DNA of 63,513 nucleotides from Streptomyces roseus (GCF_001044425.1 NZ_LFML01000046.1:1-63513); one strand, 5' to 3'; positions 15,955-24,566 are shown, counted from the first letter of the stretch. The notes: generated from the letters alone by a model not told the origin. Numbers and translations: made by a program.

Positions 15955-16038
15955 TCTCACAGCGCCCCCGCCCCGCCGCATGCGCACTGGGCCGTACGGG
16001 CGACCCACGGGCGACCGCGTGACCCGGCCGGGCCGGGA

Positions 16039-17394
16039 TCAGCGCAGGTGGGCGAGGCCGGGATGCGCGGCCGCGTACCCCTCCACCAGCCGCCGGGCCA
16101 CCGCGACCGAGTCCACCAGCGGGTGCAGCGCGAAGGCCTTGACGGCGTCCGCGCGGGAGCCGCTCGCGGCGGCCGCGAGGACCTCCCGCTCGACCGCCTT
16201 GACGGAGGTCACCAGGCCCACCGCGTGCAGCGGCAGCGGGTCCACGGCAACCGGGTGCGCGCCGTTCGCGTCGACCAGGCAGGGCACTTCGATGACCGCC
16301 CGCGCGTCCAGCACGGACAGCACGCCGCGGTTTCGGACGTTGAGGATCAGCGTGGCCCGCTCGTCGCGCGCGATGGCCCGCATCAGCGCGAGCGCCACCT
16401 TCTCGTAGCCGCCGGACTCCAGATCGCTCGCGTCGCGCTCGCCCGTGCCGGCCGCCTCGCGGTTCTCGGCCATGTACGTGGCCTCCCGCTCGGCCCGGGT
16501 GCGGTCCCAGGCGGCCAGCGCCGCTCCGGGCGGCTGCTCCGCGCGGCCCGCCTCGGCGTAGAACCCGCGCTGCTGGTCGCGCAGGAAGGCGCCGCGGGTC
16601 TGCTCGGCCTGCGTGTACGCCCGCACGGTGTCGCGGTTGAAGTAGTAGTAGTGCAGGTACTCGTTGGGGATCGCGCCGAGCGAGCGCAGCCACTCGGCCC
16701 CGAAGAGCCGGCCCTCCTCGAAGGACTCCAGCGCCGCGGTGTCGGCCAGCAGCCGGGGCAGTTCGTCACGGCCCGCGATGCGCAGCCCGCGGACCCAGCC
16801 CAGGTGGTTGAGGCCGACGTAGTCGATCCAGGCCTCCTCGGGCCGGGCGCCCAGCAGTCGGGCGAGGCGCCGGCCGAGCCCCACGGGGGAATCGCAGATG
16901 CCGATCACCCGGTCGCCGAGCTCCTCGGCCATGGCCTCGGTGACCAGTCCGGCCGGGTTGGTGAAGTTGATGACCCAGGCCTCGGGGGCGGTACGGGCCA
17001 CCCTGCGGGCGATCTCCCGGGCGACCGGCACGGTCCGCAGGCCGTACGCGATCCCGCCCGCGCCGACCGTCTCCTGGCCCAGCACGCCCTCGGCCAGCGC
17101 GACCCGCTCGTCGGCGGCCCGACCTTCGAGCCCGCCGACGCGGATGGCGGAGAAGACGAAGTCGGCCCCGCGCAGGGCCTCGTCGAGGTCGGCGGTGGCG
17201 GTGACAGCCGGGGCGTCGGGCACCCCGGAGGCGGCCGCCTGGTCGGCGAGCACCCGGGCCATGGCACCGAGCCGGGCGGGATCCTCGTCGTACAGGGTCA
17301 CGTGGGAGACCCGGCCCTCGGCATGGTCGCCGAGGAGTGCGCCGTAGACGAGCGGTACCCGGAATCCGCCCCCGCCGAGGATGGTCAGCCGCAC
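16039..17394 (-). CDS. Glycoside hydrolase family 4 (6-phospho-beta-glucosidase type)
   Basis: 451 aa from the GTG at 17394. The N-terminal Rossmann motif LTILGGGGFRVP binds NAD+. The GH4 pattern continues with DFVFSAIRVGG, INFTNPAGLVTEAM (substrate/metal site), GICDSPVG with the Cys metal ligand, and YVGLNHLGWVRGL with the metal-binding His. GH4 enzymes cleave glycosides by an NAD- and divalent-metal-dependent redox mechanism. The substrate (phosphorylated or not) is uncertain and no PTS genes are adjacent. Confidence 0.92.
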   Translation of the reverse strand: MRLTILGGGGFRVPLVYGALLGDHAEGRVSHVTLYDEDPARLGAMARVLADQAAASGVPDAPAVTATADLDEALRGADFVFSAIRVGGLEGRAADERVALAEGVLGQETVGAGGIAYGLRTVPVAREIARRVARTAPEAWVINFTNPAGLVTEAMAEELGDRVIGICDSPVGLGRRLARLLGARPEEAWIDYVGLNHLGWVRGLRIAGRDELPRLLADTAALESFEEGRLFGAEWLRSLGAIPNEYLHYYYFNRDTVRAYTQAEQTRGAFLRDQQRGFYAEAGRAEQPPGAALAAWDRTRAEREATYMAENREAAGTGERDASDLESGGYEKVALALMRAIARDERATLILNVRNRGVLSVLDARAVIEVPCLVDANGAHPVAVDPLPLHAVGLVTSVKAVEREVLAAAASGSRADAVKAFALHPLVDSVAVARRLVEGYAAAHPGLAHLR

Positions 17395-17500
17395 GCCCTA
17401 CCGCCCTTCGCCCGCGCCACGACCGGTGCCACGATCCGTGACGTCCGGTTCCGCGACACGGGATCGACCCGTGATGGAGGCTCCAGTGTCCCCCGCCGGG

Positions 17501-18490
17501 CTACTGGTCCAGCGACGGCACGGCGCGCAGCCGGGGTCCCTGGTGGAGGGGTGCGGCCTCGCCGCCGGGGACCGGACCCGTCGCCGCGCCCTGCGGCATG
17601 GACAGGATCATCGTGATCCGGGTGAGGCCCATCCCGTCGAGCATCCGGCTGGATTCGGCCACGAGCCGGCAGCGTACGTGCCCCCAGCGCGGGTCCCAGT
17701 GGCGGACGGTCCGCACGGCCCCGTCGCGTTCGGCGGCGTCCGCCCCGTGGGTGCTCAGCCAGTGCGGCACCCCGTAGCGGTAGGCCGCCTCCATGAAGGG
17801 GTCGCGGGCCACCTCCTGGCGGATGCTGACGAGGCCCTCGTCCTCCGGCGCCGCGGCGAGCGCGGCGGTGAACTGGGCCAACAGGGGTACGCACCAGGAC
17901 GGTTCGTGGTCCTCCAGCACGGCGGCGGCGTCCGGGTGGAACAGCACGAAGCGCAGGAAGTTGTCGTCCGGCAGCGCGGTCGGGTGGGGGCGCACCGACT
18001 GGAAGAGCTTGTCGAAGGCCGAGTTGGTGAGCGCCACGTCCCAGCGGTGGTCCACGAGGAAGCTCGGGTAGGGCACGGCCTCCATGAGCGCCGCGTAGTC
18101 GCACAGGTAGTCGCGCTGGGCGGGGTCCTGGGGCAGCCGGCTCTCCTCGGCCGCCCGCCAGGTGGGCGGCGGGTCGCGGTCGACCATGACGCGGAAGAGC
18201 CAGAAGCACTGCCGCTCGCCCATCTCCAAGGCCTCGGCCAGGGCGAGCAGTTTGCGGTCCGTCCACTCCTTGACCAGACCGCGTTCCCAGTTGCCGTAGG
18301 CGCGGACGCTGATGCGCAGCCGGGCGGCGAGGTCCTCCTGGCTCAGGCCCAGTTCCTCGCGCCGCTGGCGCAAAATCTCCTTGCGTCGCTCCGACCGCAC
18401 TGCGCCACGTGCGGACTCTTCGCCCGCAAGGCGCTCCTCAACGACTCGGGCGAGTCCGTCGGACGGGCCCACCGCTGCGAGATGTGGCAC
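17501..18490 (-). CDS. XRE-family regulator with MmyB-like ligand-sensing domain
   Basis: 329 aa from the GTG at 18490, chosen because a GGGGGAG box lies 6 nt before it; the frame is open further upstream without a good start. The helix-turn-helix is at about residues 37-75 (LRQRREELGLSQEDLAARLRISVRAYGNWERG). From about residue 115 the MmyB-like sensor follows, with DYAALMEAVPYPSFLVDHRWDVALTNSAFDKLF and a late HPDAAAVL region. It is divergent from cassette A over a 219-bp gap containing a perfect palindrome, and could regulate itself and the cassette. Confidence 0.85.
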   Translation of the reverse strand: MPHLAAVGPSDGLARVVEERLAGEESARGAVRSERRKEILRQRREELGLSQEDLAARLRISVRAYGNWERGLVKEWTDRKLLALAEALEMGERQCFWLFRVMVDRDPPPTWRAAEESRLPQDPAQRDYLCDYAALMEAVPYPSFLVDHRWDVALTNSAFDKLFQSVRPHPTALPDDNFLRFVLFHPDAAAVLEDHEPSWCVPLLAQFTAALAAAPEDEGLVSIRQEVARDPFMEAAYRYGVPHWLSTHGADAAERDGAVRTVRHWDPRWGHVRCRLVAESSRMLDGMGLTRITMILSMPQGAATGPVPGGEAAPLHQGPRLRAVPSLDQ

Positions 18491-18537
18491 CGAGAGCTCC
18501 CCCTCTTCACGGTCTGGATCTTCAATTACCTCTGGCG

Positions 18538-18567
18538 ATCCTGCTACCGACTTCATTCGAGTGTCAA
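18538..18567 (-). promoter_or_regulatory. Putative promoter of the XRE/MmyB regulator (minus strand)
   Basis: Read on the minus strand: -35 TTGACA (18562-18567), 18-bp spacer, -10 CAGGAT (18538-18543). The predicted start is about 40 nt before the chosen GTG. Confidence 0.45.
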
Positions 18568-18605
18568 CTATCGTGGCAATTCCAGCCTCCTGACAGCTCA
18601 TTCCC

Positions 18606-18619
18606 GCCACAGCTGTGGC
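18606..18619 (+). promoter_or_regulatory. Perfect 14-bp palindrome in the regulator/cassette A divergent region
   Basis: GCCACAGCTGTGGC, about 90 bp before the HTH gene of cassette A and about 40 bp upstream of the minus-strand -35. It is well placed as an operator shared by the two divergent regulators. A possible -10 for cassette A (TAGATT, 18649-18654) lies downstream. Confidence 0.5.
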
Positions 18620-18709
18620 AAGTTCTGGCCCTGCGGCAGCTCCTCGGCTAGATTCCAAAAGCCGACCATGTGCCCGAACCGACCCCGCCGCGATCTAGGA
18701 GAACCACTG

Positions 18710-19375
18710 GTGACAGACGGCTTCCCGGCTCCCGTCGCGGTGGCCAACGCGCCCCTGGCAGCCACCGTCACGCGCGTCGCCGAACTCGCGGGCAAGATGG
18801 GCCGCGACCTGAACAAGGTCTTCGACCTGCGCCGCCTGTCCGAGGCCTCCGGCGTCCCCACCGACGTGATCCGGGCCCTGCTCGACGGCCGGACCGCCGT
18901 CGAACCCTGCCTGCAGACGCGCTTCCTCCAGCGCCTCGACCTGCTCCGGCGCACCCGGCTGAAACCCAACGGGCGCCGCTACACGCAGCAGGAGATCGCG
19001 GACGGCGCCGGCATGTCGCGCCAGCAGGCGGGCGCCCTGATCAACGGCGACCGCCGGCCCACCATGGAGCACTGCGACGCCATCCAGCGCTTCTTCGGCG
19101 TCCACGCCGGCTTCCTCACCGCGCACGACGCCGAAGCCCTCACCGACGCCCTCCAGCGGACCGAACAGCAGCTGCTCCAGGACTACGCGGTCCGCGCGCG
19201 CGAAACCGTACCCGCCCCGGCCGCTTCGACCGGCGATCCGCTGGCAAGACTCCTGCAGAACCACGGTGTCCGCGGCATCGCCTGGCGCGCGGCCCAACTG
19301 CCCAGCGACAAACACCGGGACAAGGTGACCGAGTGGCTGGACATGCTTCTCGAAAGCGTCAAACCGAATGAATGA
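18710..19375 (+). CDS. Cassette A: helix-turn-helix regulator paired with a HELWH peptidase
   Basis: 221 aa from the GTG at 18710, with AGGAG 8 nt upstream. An N-terminal helical unit (LAGKMGRDLNKVFDLRRLSEASGVPTDVIRALLDG) is followed at about residues 75-150 by an XRE-like HTH (RYTQQEIADGAGMSRQQAGALINGDRRPT) and the conserved IQRFFGVHAGFLT. The C-terminal 45 residues (LARLLQNHGVRGIAWRAAQL) are also conserved in the cassette B protein. By analogy with XRE/ImmA pairs this is probably the peptidase's substrate or partner repressor. That is inference. Confidence 0.82.
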   Translation: MTDGFPAPVAVANAPLAATVTRVAELAGKMGRDLNKVFDLRRLSEASGVPTDVIRALLDGRTAVEPCLQTRFLQRLDLLRRTRLKPNGRRYTQQEIADGAGMSRQQAGALINGDRRPTMEHCDAIQRFFGVHAGFLTAHDAEALTDALQRTEQQLLQDYAVRARETVPAPAASTGDPLARLLQNHGVRGIAWRAAQLPSDKHRDKVTEWLDMLLESVKPNE

Positions 19376-19442
19376 TGACCCGGTCGAGAGTCTGGGTCTG
19401 ATCCTTGAGTCCTGATCCGGATCCGCGCCGACGGGGAGAACG

Positions 19443-20000
19443 GTGAGCATAGGCAGAGAGCAGCGCCGGTTGTGCGGCGAACTGGTGGCCGGGCTCCGGC
19501 TGACCGCGCCCGTGGAACCCGTGGACCTCTACGCCGCCCTCTGCGAGGGCATGAGCAAGCACCGCGGCCGCCGGGTGGACTTCCGGATGGCCTCGTTCCC
19601 GCCGGGGACGGCCAGCGGCCTGTGGCTCGACATGGCGGACCGCGATCTGGTGGTCATCGAGGAACGCACGGCACCCGACCACCAGCTGGTCATCCTGGGC
19701 CACGAGCTGTGGCACATGAAGGCCGGCCACTGCAGCCACCACGTCGACGGCGCCGCCGTCGCCGCCCGGCTGCTGTCCGACGGGGCCGACCTCGGCGAGA
19801 CCGTCCGCAGCGTCGCCGCGCGCACGCGCGCCGACGTCTCGGAGGAGACCGAGGCGGAGACGTTCGGTTTACTGCTGGGCAGCAGGTGTCGGACCTGGCT
19901 CGCCGGGTCCGGGAGTCATCGGGCGCCCGCACAGCGTGATCAGTTGGCGGGCCGCATCGAGGCCTCGCTCGGATACCGGGGGCACAGGAACGACCGTTGA
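19443..20000 (+). CDS. Cassette A: ImmA/IrrE-like zinc metallopeptidase (contains a TTA codon)
   Basis: 185 aa from the GTG at 19443 with GGGGAGAA upstream. HELWH at residues 87-91 is the HExxH zinc site. The downstream EAETFGLLLG fits the helix that supplies the third ligand (Glu) in ImmA/IrrE-type proteins. The preceding TASGLWLDMADRDLVVIEERT strand block matches the same family's core. Residue 143 (Leu after AETFG) is encoded by TTA (19869-19871), rare in this genome, implying bldA-dependent translation. The next gene's TTG start overlaps the stop codon (TTGA). Confidence 0.82.
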   Translation: MSIGREQRRLCGELVAGLRLTAPVEPVDLYAALCEGMSKHRGRRVDFRMASFPPGTASGLWLDMADRDLVVIEERTAPDHQLVILGHELWHMKAGHCSHHVDGAAVAARLLSDGADLGETVRSVAARTRADVSEETEAETFGLLLGSRCRTWLAGSGSHRAPAQRDQLAGRIEASLGYRGHRNDR

Positions 20001-21184
20001 ACGGCCAGGACTACTACATACCGGCAGCCGCCCTGGCGGTCTCACTCGCCTTCAAGCTGCCGGCGCTACGGCACAACTGGCGCGATCCGCTCCTGCGGTC
20101 GGTCTGCGCCCTGCTGGTCCTGGCCGGGTCGGTGTTCACCTTCGCCGCCCCGCCCACCATCGAAGCGGTCAACGGGTGGACCGGCGTCACCAACTTCTCC
20201 GCCCCGCTCGTCTACTGCCTGATCACCCTCTTCAGCGCCGCCTGCCTGGTCCTGATCGTGAACTGGCGCGGCGGCCCTCCCGAGGAGACCCGGCGCATCT
20301 CGCGCCGCTGGATGACCGGCTACGCCGCCGTCGTCGTGGTGCTGGTGGTCCTCTTCGCCCTCGGCGACACCCCCGTCGAACGGCTGCGGGACTTCGACAC
20401 GTTCTACGCCAACACCCCGTACATCCAGCAGATGATCGCCCTCTACCTGACGGCGCACCTCGTGGCGGCCGTCGTGATGGTGGCCATGTGCTGGCGCTGG
20501 TCCCTCCAGGTGCACGGCTGGCTGCGGATCGGCCTGATGATCATCGTCTCGGGCTACGTCTTCAACCTCAGCTACGACGCCACCAAGATCTCCGCGGTCG
20601 TCGCCCGCTGGGCCGGCCACGACCTCGACGACCTGAGCACGTACGTCGCCCCGCCGCTCGCCTCCGTCGGCGCGCTGATCAGCGCGATCGGCTTCGTCCT
20701 GCCCCTGCTGTGCCAGCGGCTGTCCGACAGCTGGCAGACCTGGACGACGTACCGCCGCCTGGGCGCGCTCTGGCACGAGGTGCAGATCGGCGCCCCCGGC
20801 GGTACGCACGTCGTGCGGATGTCCTGGTGGGCCCCGGCGGAACTGCGGGTGATCCAGCGCGAGTCCGACATCCACGACGGATTCCTGCACCTCGGCCCGT
20901 ACTTCGACCCGGCCCGCCGCGAGGACGCGTACGAGCGGGCCCGCGCGGCGGGGGCGGAGGAGGAGACGGCCCGGGCGGTCGCCGACGCGGCCATGGTCGC
21001 GGCCGCCGTCCAGGCCCGCTCGGCGGACCCCGAGGGCGCGGTCATCGGGGCGAGCGAGGAGAGCGTGCTCGACACCCTCGGGGGGCCGCGCGACCTCGTA
21101 CGCATCTCGCACGCGCTGCGGCATTCGCCCGTGGTGGCGGCCGTCCGCCGGCATGTGGCCCTGTCGGGGAGCGGGCCGGCCTGA
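19997..21184 (+). CDS. Cassette A: multi-pass membrane protein (MAB_1171c-like putative transporter family)
   Basis: 395 aa. The TTG start shares bases with the peptidase stop codon, so translation is probably coupled. There are about seven predicted membrane helices in the first 240 residues, with conserved PPTIEAVN, NFSAPLVY, GDTPVERLRDFDTFYANTP and RWAGHDLDDLSTYVAPPLAS. The C-terminal 150 residues are soluble (ELRVIQRESDIHDGFLHLGPYFDP...). Its paralogue ends cassette B. I recall this family as annotated only as putative transporter next to HTH and peptidase genes in actinomycetes; no transport evidence is visible. Confidence 0.82.
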   Translation: MNGQDYYIPAAALAVSLAFKLPALRHNWRDPLLRSVCALLVLAGSVFTFAAPPTIEAVNGWTGVTNFSAPLVYCLITLFSAACLVLIVNWRGGPPEETRRISRRWMTGYAAVVVVLVVLFALGDTPVERLRDFDTFYANTPYIQQMIALYLTAHLVAAVVMVAMCWRWSLQVHGWLRIGLMIIVSGYVFNLSYDATKISAVVARWAGHDLDDLSTYVAPPLASVGALISAIGFVLPLLCQRLSDSWQTWTTYRRLGALWHEVQIGAPGGTHVVRMSWWAPAELRVIQRESDIHDGFLHLGPYFDPARREDAYERARAAGAEEETARAVADAAMVAAAVQARSADPEGAVIGASEESVLDTLGGPRDLVRISHALRHSPVVAAVRRHVALSGSGPA

Positions 21185-21219
21185 GCCGGCCCGCCCGGCC
21201 GGTCTGAGCCGGCCCGCCC
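21181..21219 (+). repeat. 16-bp direct repeat between convergent genes
   Basis: The same 16-bp unit beginning CTGAGCCGGC occurs at 21181-21196 and 21204-21219 (23-bp period). The first copy overlaps the stop codon of the membrane protein gene. Confidence 0.7.
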
Positions 21220-21232
21220 GCGCTCCGGCGGG

Positions 21233-22012
21233 TCAGTGCTGGGCCGCGGCCAGCGCCACCTTCGGGAACAGGTCCTGGAACGGGCCGGCGGAGTCGATCC
21301 CCTCCCGGCCGTAAGGCGCGTCGAAGCTCCACACCATGAACAGCAGGAACACGATCAGTGCGCTGAACAGCCCCGCCAGCAGCAGCTCCCGCCCGGAACG
21401 GCGGATCTGCAGGGTGAAGATCAGCCCCACCGTGACCACCCCGCCGACCAGCAGCCCGAACCACACCACGCCCGGCAGGGTCGACTCGTCGGCCTGCATG
21501 CGCGAGTGCCGGGCGTCGTCGGCGGCCGCGATGTGGTCCAGCAGCGGCTGGTAGGCCTGCGCCTGGAGTTCGTTCGCGGGGCTCTGGTGGGTGACGTCGG
21601 TGCGCAGCTTGCCGAGCAGGTCGGCACCCTCGGCCGAGGCGCCCCGGCCCGAGGTGAGCAGCGGCCAGTCCACGGCGACGGTGTGGGAGACGTACGCGTC
21701 CACCTCGCCGCGGATGCGGTCGCGGACGGGGGCCGGGTAGACGTCGGCGCGCTGGGTGACCTCGTACAGCGACTGGGCCTCGCGGCGCACGCTGTCCTCG
21801 GCGGCGCCGCGCGCCTCCCAGACGCCGGCGATGGCCAGGCCGAGCACGATCGCGTAGACCACGCCCACCATCATCGTCATGTACTCGATGACGTCGGGGG
21901 TTTCGCTGGTGTCCTCGTCCTCCGCGACCCGGCGGTGCCGGAGCGCGGTGAAGGCGAGGACGAGGGCGCAGACGAGCGCCATGGCGACGGCCAGGACCAG
22001 CCATTCGGACAC
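21233..22012 (-). CDS. DUF4239-type (bestrophin-like) membrane protein
   Basis: 259 aa from the GTG at 22012. It has one N-terminal helix (WLVLAVAMALVCALVLAF), a second at about residues 45-65 (MMVGVVYAIVLGLAIAGVW), a soluble middle (residues 70-190) and two C-terminal helices (VVWFGLLVGGVVTVGLIF, LLLAGLFSALIVFLLFMVW). The EARGAAEDSVRREAQSLYEVTQRADVYP segment and layout match the DUF4239 group. Function unknown; ion-channel activity is only a family-level suggestion. Confidence 0.75.
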   Translation of the reverse strand: MSEWLVLAVAMALVCALVLAFTALRHRRVAEDEDTSETPDVIEYMTMMVGVVYAIVLGLAIAGVWEARGAAEDSVRREAQSLYEVTQRADVYPAPVRDRIRGEVDAYVSHTVAVDWPLLTSGRGASAEGADLLGKLRTDVTHQSPANELQAQAYQPLLDHIAAADDARHSRMQADESTLPGVVWFGLLVGGVVTVGLIFTLQIRRSGRELLLAGLFSALIVFLLFMVWSFDAPYGREGIDSAGPFQDLFPKVALAAAQH

Positions 22013-22038
22013 GAGGGTTCTCCCGTTGACGGTTCGGT

Positions 22039-22125
22039 GGATCAGGTGGATCAGGTCGACCGGTTGGATCAGGTGGACCGGGCGGAACAGGTGGCCCGGG
22101 GTGCATCAGGTGGACCGGGTGGGGC
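22039..22125 (+). repeat. Degenerate 9-bp tandem repeats
   Basis: Units related to GGATCAGGT recur with a 9-bp period (exact copies at 22039, 22048 and 22066; variants in between and after), in the gap between two minus-strand genes. No gene is encoded. Confidence 0.6.
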
Positions 22126-22133
22126 GCCGGGGA

Positions 22134-22715
22134 TCAGCCGCGGCCGCTCTTGGAGCGCGGCCGCAGCGCGGCGGCGGCGAGGACGGCCGGGGTGGTGACG
22201 ACGACCATGAGCATCACGGTGGACATCCCGCCCGGGGTGCGCCGCTCCAGGGCGATCGAGTGGTACGGGCGCACGTGGAAGGAGCCCCCGGGCGCGGCCA
22301 CGGCTGCGGCCCGGGGCGGGGCGGGCGTCGTGGCCGGCGCGGGCTCCGCGACGACCGCGGGCTCCGGCGCGGGCGGCGCGGGCTCCGCCTCCCCGGCCTC
22401 GGCCTTCGCCGTCGGGGCGGGAGCCGCGGGGGCCGCGGCGCCCGGCGCCGGCCCCCGCCCCGGGTGGTGGACGGTCGGCCGCTCGGCGCCCGGCACGGGG
22501 ATCCGCACCGGGGGCCGCACGGCGGGCGCCGCCGCGGCCGGGGGCACCGCGGCGGCCGGGCGCGGCTGCCCGCCGCGGACACAGACGTCGAGCCGGGCCC
22601 CGTGGCCGCGCAGGGGCTCGGGGCCCGTGCCGTCGTCCGCGACCGCCACGTGGCCGTACAGCGGGCAGAGTGCCGCCACCATGCCCGCTCCGGCGAGGTA
22701 CTGCCAAGCCGTCAC
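22134..22715 (-). CDS. Ala/Pro-rich membrane-anchored protein of unknown function
   Basis: 193 aa from the GTG at 22715, chosen because GGGAGG lies 6 nt upstream. A short N-terminal hydrophobic segment (WQYLAGAGMVAALCPL) is followed by about 110 residues of low-complexity Pro/Ala/Glu sequence and a C-terminal membrane helix (MSTVMLMVVVTTPAVLAAAAL) ending in a basic tail. The layout suggests a surface or cell-wall-spanning protein. No family recognised; moderate doubt that both ends belong to one protein. Confidence 0.55.
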   Translation of the reverse strand: MTAWQYLAGAGMVAALCPLYGHVAVADDGTGPEPLRGHGARLDVCVRGGQPRPAAAVPPAAAAPAVRPPVRIPVPGAERPTVHHPGRGPAPGAAAPAAPAPTAKAEAGEAEPAPPAPEPAVVAEPAPATTPAPPRAAAVAAPGGSFHVRPYHSIALERRTPGGMSTVMLMVVVTTPAVLAAAALRPRSKSGRG

Positions 22716-23024
22716 CGCGCGTCCTCCCGTTGTGAGGGTTTCGGCTGAAGAAACGATCACAACGGCGCTTCGATACGCCGCAGACGCGTCAAGATCCTCG
22801 ACGCAGGGGCTACTTCAAGCCACCGGCGCCGAAACCGCGCAGCGCCCGCTCGTGCCATGGATGCCGCACCGGCCGCGCCCCACGGGACCGTTCACCCACC
22901 CGGCCCATGCCGCCACCGCACCCGCCGCTCCCCCGCCCCATGATCGGAGCAGTGCAGCCGCGGCTCGGCCGTGCCCGTAAGGGGACCCGGCAGGGGACCG
23001 CCCCGGACGAGAGGGAGGTTCTCG
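22716..23024. other. Divergent intergenic region of about 310 bp
   Basis: It separates the minus-strand Ala/Pro-rich protein from the plus-strand YfcC transporter. I see no gene, strong palindrome or clear promoter pair. Confidence 0.4.
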
Positions 23025-24566
23025 GTGACGACGCCGCCCATCGCGCCCCCGGTCCCCGAGAAGGACGACGAGGAGCCACCGCCGGCGAAGAAGTTCGCCT
23101 TCCCGAGCGCGCTGACGGTCCTGGCCCTGGTCACCGTCGCGATCTGGGCGCTGGCCTTCCTCATCCCGGCCGGGCGGTACGACCGCGACGCCGACGGCGC
23201 GCCCCTCTCCGGCACCTACCACCGGGTCGAGGGGACGCAGAGCTTCACCGACCGCCTGAACGACCTGTTCCTCTCCCCCGTCAACGGCCTGTACGGGATC
23301 CAGGACCTCAGGACCCACGAGGTCGGTCCGAGCCTGACCGGGTCCCTCTACGGCAGCGCGGGCGTGTTCCTCTTCGTCCTCGCCATGGGCGCGTTCATCA
23401 CGGTCGTCTTCGCCACCGGCGCGCTCGACCGCGGCATCGCCCTCCTCGCCCACCGGCTGCGCGACCGGGGCGCGCTGCTGATCGCCGCCGTGATGCTGGC
23501 CTTCTCGGTCCTCGGCACCGTGGAGGGCTTCGCGGAGGAGACCCTCGGCTTCTACGGGCTGCTGGTGCCGATGATGCTGGCCCTGGGCTACGACCGGCTG
23601 GTCGCCGCCGGCTGCGCGATCCTGGGCGCGGGTATCGGGGTGCTGTGCTCGACGGTGAACCCCTTCGCCACCGGTGTGGCCTCCTCGGCCGCCGGCATCT
23701 CGCTGGGCGACGGCATCGCGCTGCGCTTCGCGATGTGGATGGTGCTGACCCCCGTCACGATCCTCTACGTCGTGCGGTACGCGCGGCGCGTGCAGAGGGA
23801 TCCGGCGAAGTCCCTGTGCGGTTTCCTGCCGGGCGACCGGGAGCGGAAGGCGACCGGGGCGGACGTGGTGGAGCCGGAACTGACCCGCCTGCACAAGACG
23901 GTGCTGGTCCTGGTCGCCCTCGTCTTCGCCTTCATGATCTTCTCGGTGGTGCCCTGGTCCAGTGCGCTGACGGGCGAGGCGGACGCCACCCCCTACCCCT
24001 GGGAACCGGACTGGTCGTTCCCGCAGCTGGCCGCCCTGTTCATGTGCGCGGCGGTGCTGGTGGGCCTGGTGGCGCGGTTGGGGGAGGCGAAGCTCAGCTC
24101 CACGATCATCCAGGGCGCCGCCGACTTCATCTCTCCCGCGCTGGTCATCATGCTGGCGCGCGGGGTCACCGTCATCATGAACAACGCGCAGATCACGGAC
24201 ACGGTCCTGCACTCCATCGAGGGGGCGGTCAAGGGCACCTCCTCCGGGCTGTTCGCGGTGATCGTGTTCCTGGTGAACCTCCCGCTCGCCTTCCTGATCC
24301 CCTCCACCTCCGGCCACGCCACGCTGGCCATGCCCATCCTGGCCCCGCTCGCGGACTTCGCGGGGGTCTCACGGGCGGTGGTGGTCACGGCCTGGCAGGC
24401 GGCGAGCGGCTGGATGAACCTCTGGGTCCCGACCACGGCCGTGACGATCGGCGGCGTGGCGCTGGCCAAGGTCGGCTACGACACGTACCTGCGCTTCGTC
24501 TGGCCGCTGCTGGCCGTCCTGCTGGTCCTGATCTGCGGGTTCCTGGTTCTGGGCGCCACGATCTGA
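23025..24566 (+). CDS. YfcC/DcuC-family membrane transporter
   Basis: 513 aa from the GTG at 23025, 7 nt after GAGGGAGG. A short charged N-terminus precedes about 12 membrane helices. Family marks include AFLIPAGRYDRD, MGAFITVVFATGALDRGI, VEGFAEETLGFY and NNAQITDTVLHSIE. PLAFLIPSTSGHATLAMPILAPLADFAGVSR occurs near residue 430. The family (YfcC, ArcD-like, C4-dicarboxylate) moves amino acids or dicarboxylates; the substrate cannot be read here. A very strong terminator follows. Confidence 0.88.
   Translation: MTTPPIAPPVPEKDDEEPPPAKKFAFPSALTVLALVTVAIWALAFLIPAGRYDRDADGAPLSGTYHRVEGTQSFTDRLNDLFLSPVNGLYGIQDLRTHEVGPSLTGSLYGSAGVFLFVLAMGAFITVVFATGALDRGIALLAHRLRDRGALLIAAVMLAFSVLGTVEGFAEETLGFYGLLVPMMLALGYDRLVAAGCAILGAGIGVLCSTVNPFATGVASSAAGISLGDGIALRFAMWMVLTPVTILYVVRYARRVQRDPAKSLCGFLPGDRERKATGADVVEPELTRLHKTVLVLVALVFAFMIFSVVPWSSALTGEADATPYPWEPDWSFPQLAALFMCAAVLVGLVARLGEAKLSSTIIQGAADFISPALVIMLARGVTVIMNNAQITDTVLHSIEGAVKGTSSGLFAVIVFLVNLPLAFLIPSTSGHATLAMPILAPLADFAGVSRAVVVTAWQAASGWMNLWVPTTAVTIGGVALAKVGYDTYLRFVWPLLAVLLVLICGFLVLGATI

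Noticed and set aside
18491..18658. N-terminal extension of the XRE/MmyB regulator up to 18658
   Set aside because: The extra 56 codons include the palindrome and the minus-strand promoter, have atypical composition, and lack a start with a ribosome binding site; the GTG at 18490 has a strong one.
22039..22125. CRISPR-like repeats
   Set aside because: A 9-bp period without unique spacers; a simple degenerate tandem repeat. No CRISPR array or cas gene is seen in the window.
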